Shown piece by piece: positions 62,251-64,000 of a stretch of DNA of 64,000 nucleotides. The translations under genes and the position numbers were made by a program. The stretch's first letter is position 1; every line of letters begins with the position of its first letter. Below the pieces are notes generated by a model. That model searched no databases, was not told the origin of the DNA, and worked only from the letters and a program-made list of their open reading frames with translations. This DNA is from Tubulanus polymorphus (lineage: Eukaryota > Nemertea > Palaeonemertea > Tubulaniformes > Tubulanidae): NCBI RefSeq assembly GCF_964204645.1, contig NC_134029.1:22586450-22650449 (forward strand), written 5' to 3'.

Positions 62251-63108
62251 AATCTCGCGCCCTTCTGCCATCTCCAATATTGATCGCAACTCCAGGATTG
62301 AAATGTTAGTTTTTGTGGATCTGATGGTAAAATTTGACAACAATTCTTACAATTGTCGTATAGTGAAGTATAACATTTGAGAAATAAAAGGAATCAAATT
62401 CATAAGATATATACACGTAATTTTATGATAATGAAATAACGATGGGATAACGTCACGACCATTCGATTAGTAGATCAACAGAGATGAGGTTAACCGAACT
62501 ATCCTATACATATATACGTAGATGACAACCATTCACAGATCAAAAAGCTTTTATGTTCGCATGGGGTAAAGTTGATGCTGCTATCTATTCTGTTGTATAC
62601 TAGTCATCGAAGTGATAATTACTGAAGCTGTAATCACTTATCGATATTTTCTCTTGAGATGATAAAGATCAGGTCGATATAGCGATGGACATTGCGACAC
62701 ACTCGATTAATCACCTTTCCATATTTCCCGGAAACATTTAAACATTGGTGATCGGAAGGGGAATACCTCTGTAGATGGTTGAATCTCGATTCATAGTATC
62801 AGTTGGAGTAAACTACTAAAGGTATATAGAAATTTGTTTATCTATCTTTAACTTGACAGGAAAAAAAACGATTACCGAACTTAATTCTCGTTTTCTACGA
62901 GGTCCAAATCGAGCACTTGCCAGTCGGACTAGAACTGAGTGAACGAGACAGGTATGGCGTCAAGAGTCTAAAGACAAGAAAACTAGAAGAAAACAAGAAA
63001 GTCTAAAGATTCGACATTTTTCTATCCTATTGTTCCATTAAGAAATGCATAATCACCTTTTTCTAAGTTTGTAATTCACCGTTTTTGTAAATGTTATAGG
63101 ACAGTAAG

Positions 63109-63964
63109 ATGGTTAACAGCAATAATTCCACGATGGTGACTACCGCTTACAAACCACCGACGATCAACACTGCTTTAGCAGATGCGATGTCTTGGGACGA
63201 TGCTACTTGGATTCTAACAAGCTCATTTATCACCGTGCATTTATCATTTTCACCATGCAGTCAGGTACAGTCGTAGGTTAACAGTAACCCATGCACACCA
63301 ATTGTTAGATTCCACAACTTGTAGTAGTCGAATTAGTCTAATGTACATACCAACATTTGCTATTTCTTTCAAGTGCTATATATATATATATATATATCTA
63401 CATGTATCTAGGTTTTGGTCTCCTGGAAGCTGGAGCGGTAAAGTCTAAGAATGAAGTGAACATTATGGTAAAGAACGCCGTTGATGTCGTATTCGGCGGT
63501 ATCACGTATTGGATGTACGGTTACGGACTCAGTTTCGGAACCGATCCGGGAAACAATGCATTCTGTGGTGTCGGTAGCTTTCTCGTTGACGCCTCGACTC
63601 TCGAGATGGGGAACACTTTTTCCACGTATATTTTCCAGTTATCGTTCGCTACGACAGCTACGACTATCGTATCCGGTGCGATGGCCGAGAGAACGCAACT
63701 ATCGTCGTACATCGTCTTTTCACTTTTAAACACGATCACTTACGCGATTCCAGCCCATTGGATTTGGGGAGAGAAGGGATTTCTTTATGAATTAGGTGTC
63801 CTCGACATCGCCGGTTCCGGAGGTGTCCATCTTCTTGGAGGTGTTTCGGCTGTTGTGGCGGCAATGCTTCTCGGTCCTCGAAAGGGTCGGTATGATAAAG
63901 GTTGGGATACTCCCTGGGAACTCGGCAATGCTACGAATTCCATGATCGGAATGTTCATGTTGTG
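63109..63964 (+). CDS. Ammonium transporter (Amt family), copy b, 3' truncated by window; exon 1 frameshifted
   Basis: Two exons lie in the window (63109-63264 and 63412-63964); the rest runs past position 64000. Exon 2 is intact and closely follows copy a: GFGLLEAGAVKSKNEVNIMV, GGITYWMYGYGLSFGTD, GAMAERTQLSSY, DIAGSGGVHLLGGVSAV with the first pore histidine, and NSMIGMFMLW before a GT donor. Exon 1 matches copy a up to WDDATWILTSSFI, but then carries a 14-bp insertion with a 9-bp direct repeat (CATTTATCA at 63224-63232 and 63238-63246). This shifts the frame of the conserved FTMQS end, and spliced reading then meets a stop about 10 codons into exon 2. This is either a damaged copy, an allele, or an assembly or read error. 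A TA run (63377-63397) lies 13 nt before the exon 2 acceptor. Confidence 0.8.
63377..63397. repeat. TA microsatellite beside an Amt-b splice acceptor
   Basis: About ten TA units lying where the polypyrimidine tract of the Amt-b exon 2 acceptor would be expected. Confidence 0.9.
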
Positions 63965-64000
63965 GTAGGTAATTTTTGTATCTATTTCAATCTGTTTCAG

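Larger units (their letters stand above)
61489..63108. other. Interval between the two Amt genes
   Basis: Amt-a 3' UTR, two MITE-like elements (61850-61995 and 62081-62250) and the Amt-b upstream region. No other gene is recognised. Confidence 0.6.

Overview
The window is animal nuclear DNA: AT-rich, with split genes, GT-AG introns of about 80 to 4000 bp, many short inverted-repeat elements and microsatellites, and no operons or Shine-Dalgarno sites. Gene content (an invertebrate-type Amt ammonium transporter pair, Kazal-bearing OATPs, CD36-family tandem paralogs, compact introns) suggests a marine invertebrate, most likely a lophotrochozoan such as a mollusc or annelid. The species cannot be fixed from the sequence. 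All gene calls rest on hand-assembled exons whose phases close. Human comparisons are from memory, not from a search.

Layout. 1-2 kb: PMF1 (kinetochore Mis12 complex), plus strand. 2-7 kb: non-coding, with repeats. 7.1-15.6 kb: STARD10-like lipid-transfer protein, minus strand, in six exons with large repeat-bearing introns. 16.0-19.7 kb: PGM2, plus strand, 18 exons. 20.8-21.6 kb: PDZD11, minus strand. 21.9-24.1 kb: ribosomal protein eS1/RPS3A, plus strand. 24.1-27.2 kb: repeat-rich. 27.2-31.0 and 33.6-36.7 kb: two tandem scavenger receptor class B (CD36/LIMP-2 family) paralogs, minus strand, separated by a cluster of foldback elements. 37.2-44.7 kb: GEMIN5, plus strand, 23 exons. 46.0-48.9 and 49.4-52.4 kb: two OATP/SLCO transporters in convergent orientation. 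53.1-56.8 kb: GRXCR1-like protein, plus strand. 58.9-61.5 kb: complete Amt ammonium transporter. From 63.1 kb: first two exons of a second Amt, running off the window and carrying an apparent frameshift.

Organisation. Four gene pairs start head to head with 315-700 bp between start codons: STARD10/PGM2, PDZD11/RPS3A, SCARB-b/GEMIN5 and SLCO-b/GRXCR1. These are probable bidirectional promoters. Three transporter or receptor families occur as neighbouring duplicates (SCARB, SLCO, Amt), so local duplication shaped the region. There is no evidence of one pathway or a bacterial-style gene system. The genes are a mix of housekeeping functions (kinetochore, sugar phosphate metabolism, translation, snRNP assembly) and membrane transport.

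The most unusual signals are a TTAA-flanked piggyBac-like MITE family with internal palindromes, a near-perfect foldback with 53-bp arms, a GC-AG intron in GEMIN5, an intron present in only one SCARB paralog, a lysosomal-type dileucine tail on only one SCARB paralog, a glutaredoxin domain lacking its catalytic cysteine, and the disrupted first exon of the second Amt gene.
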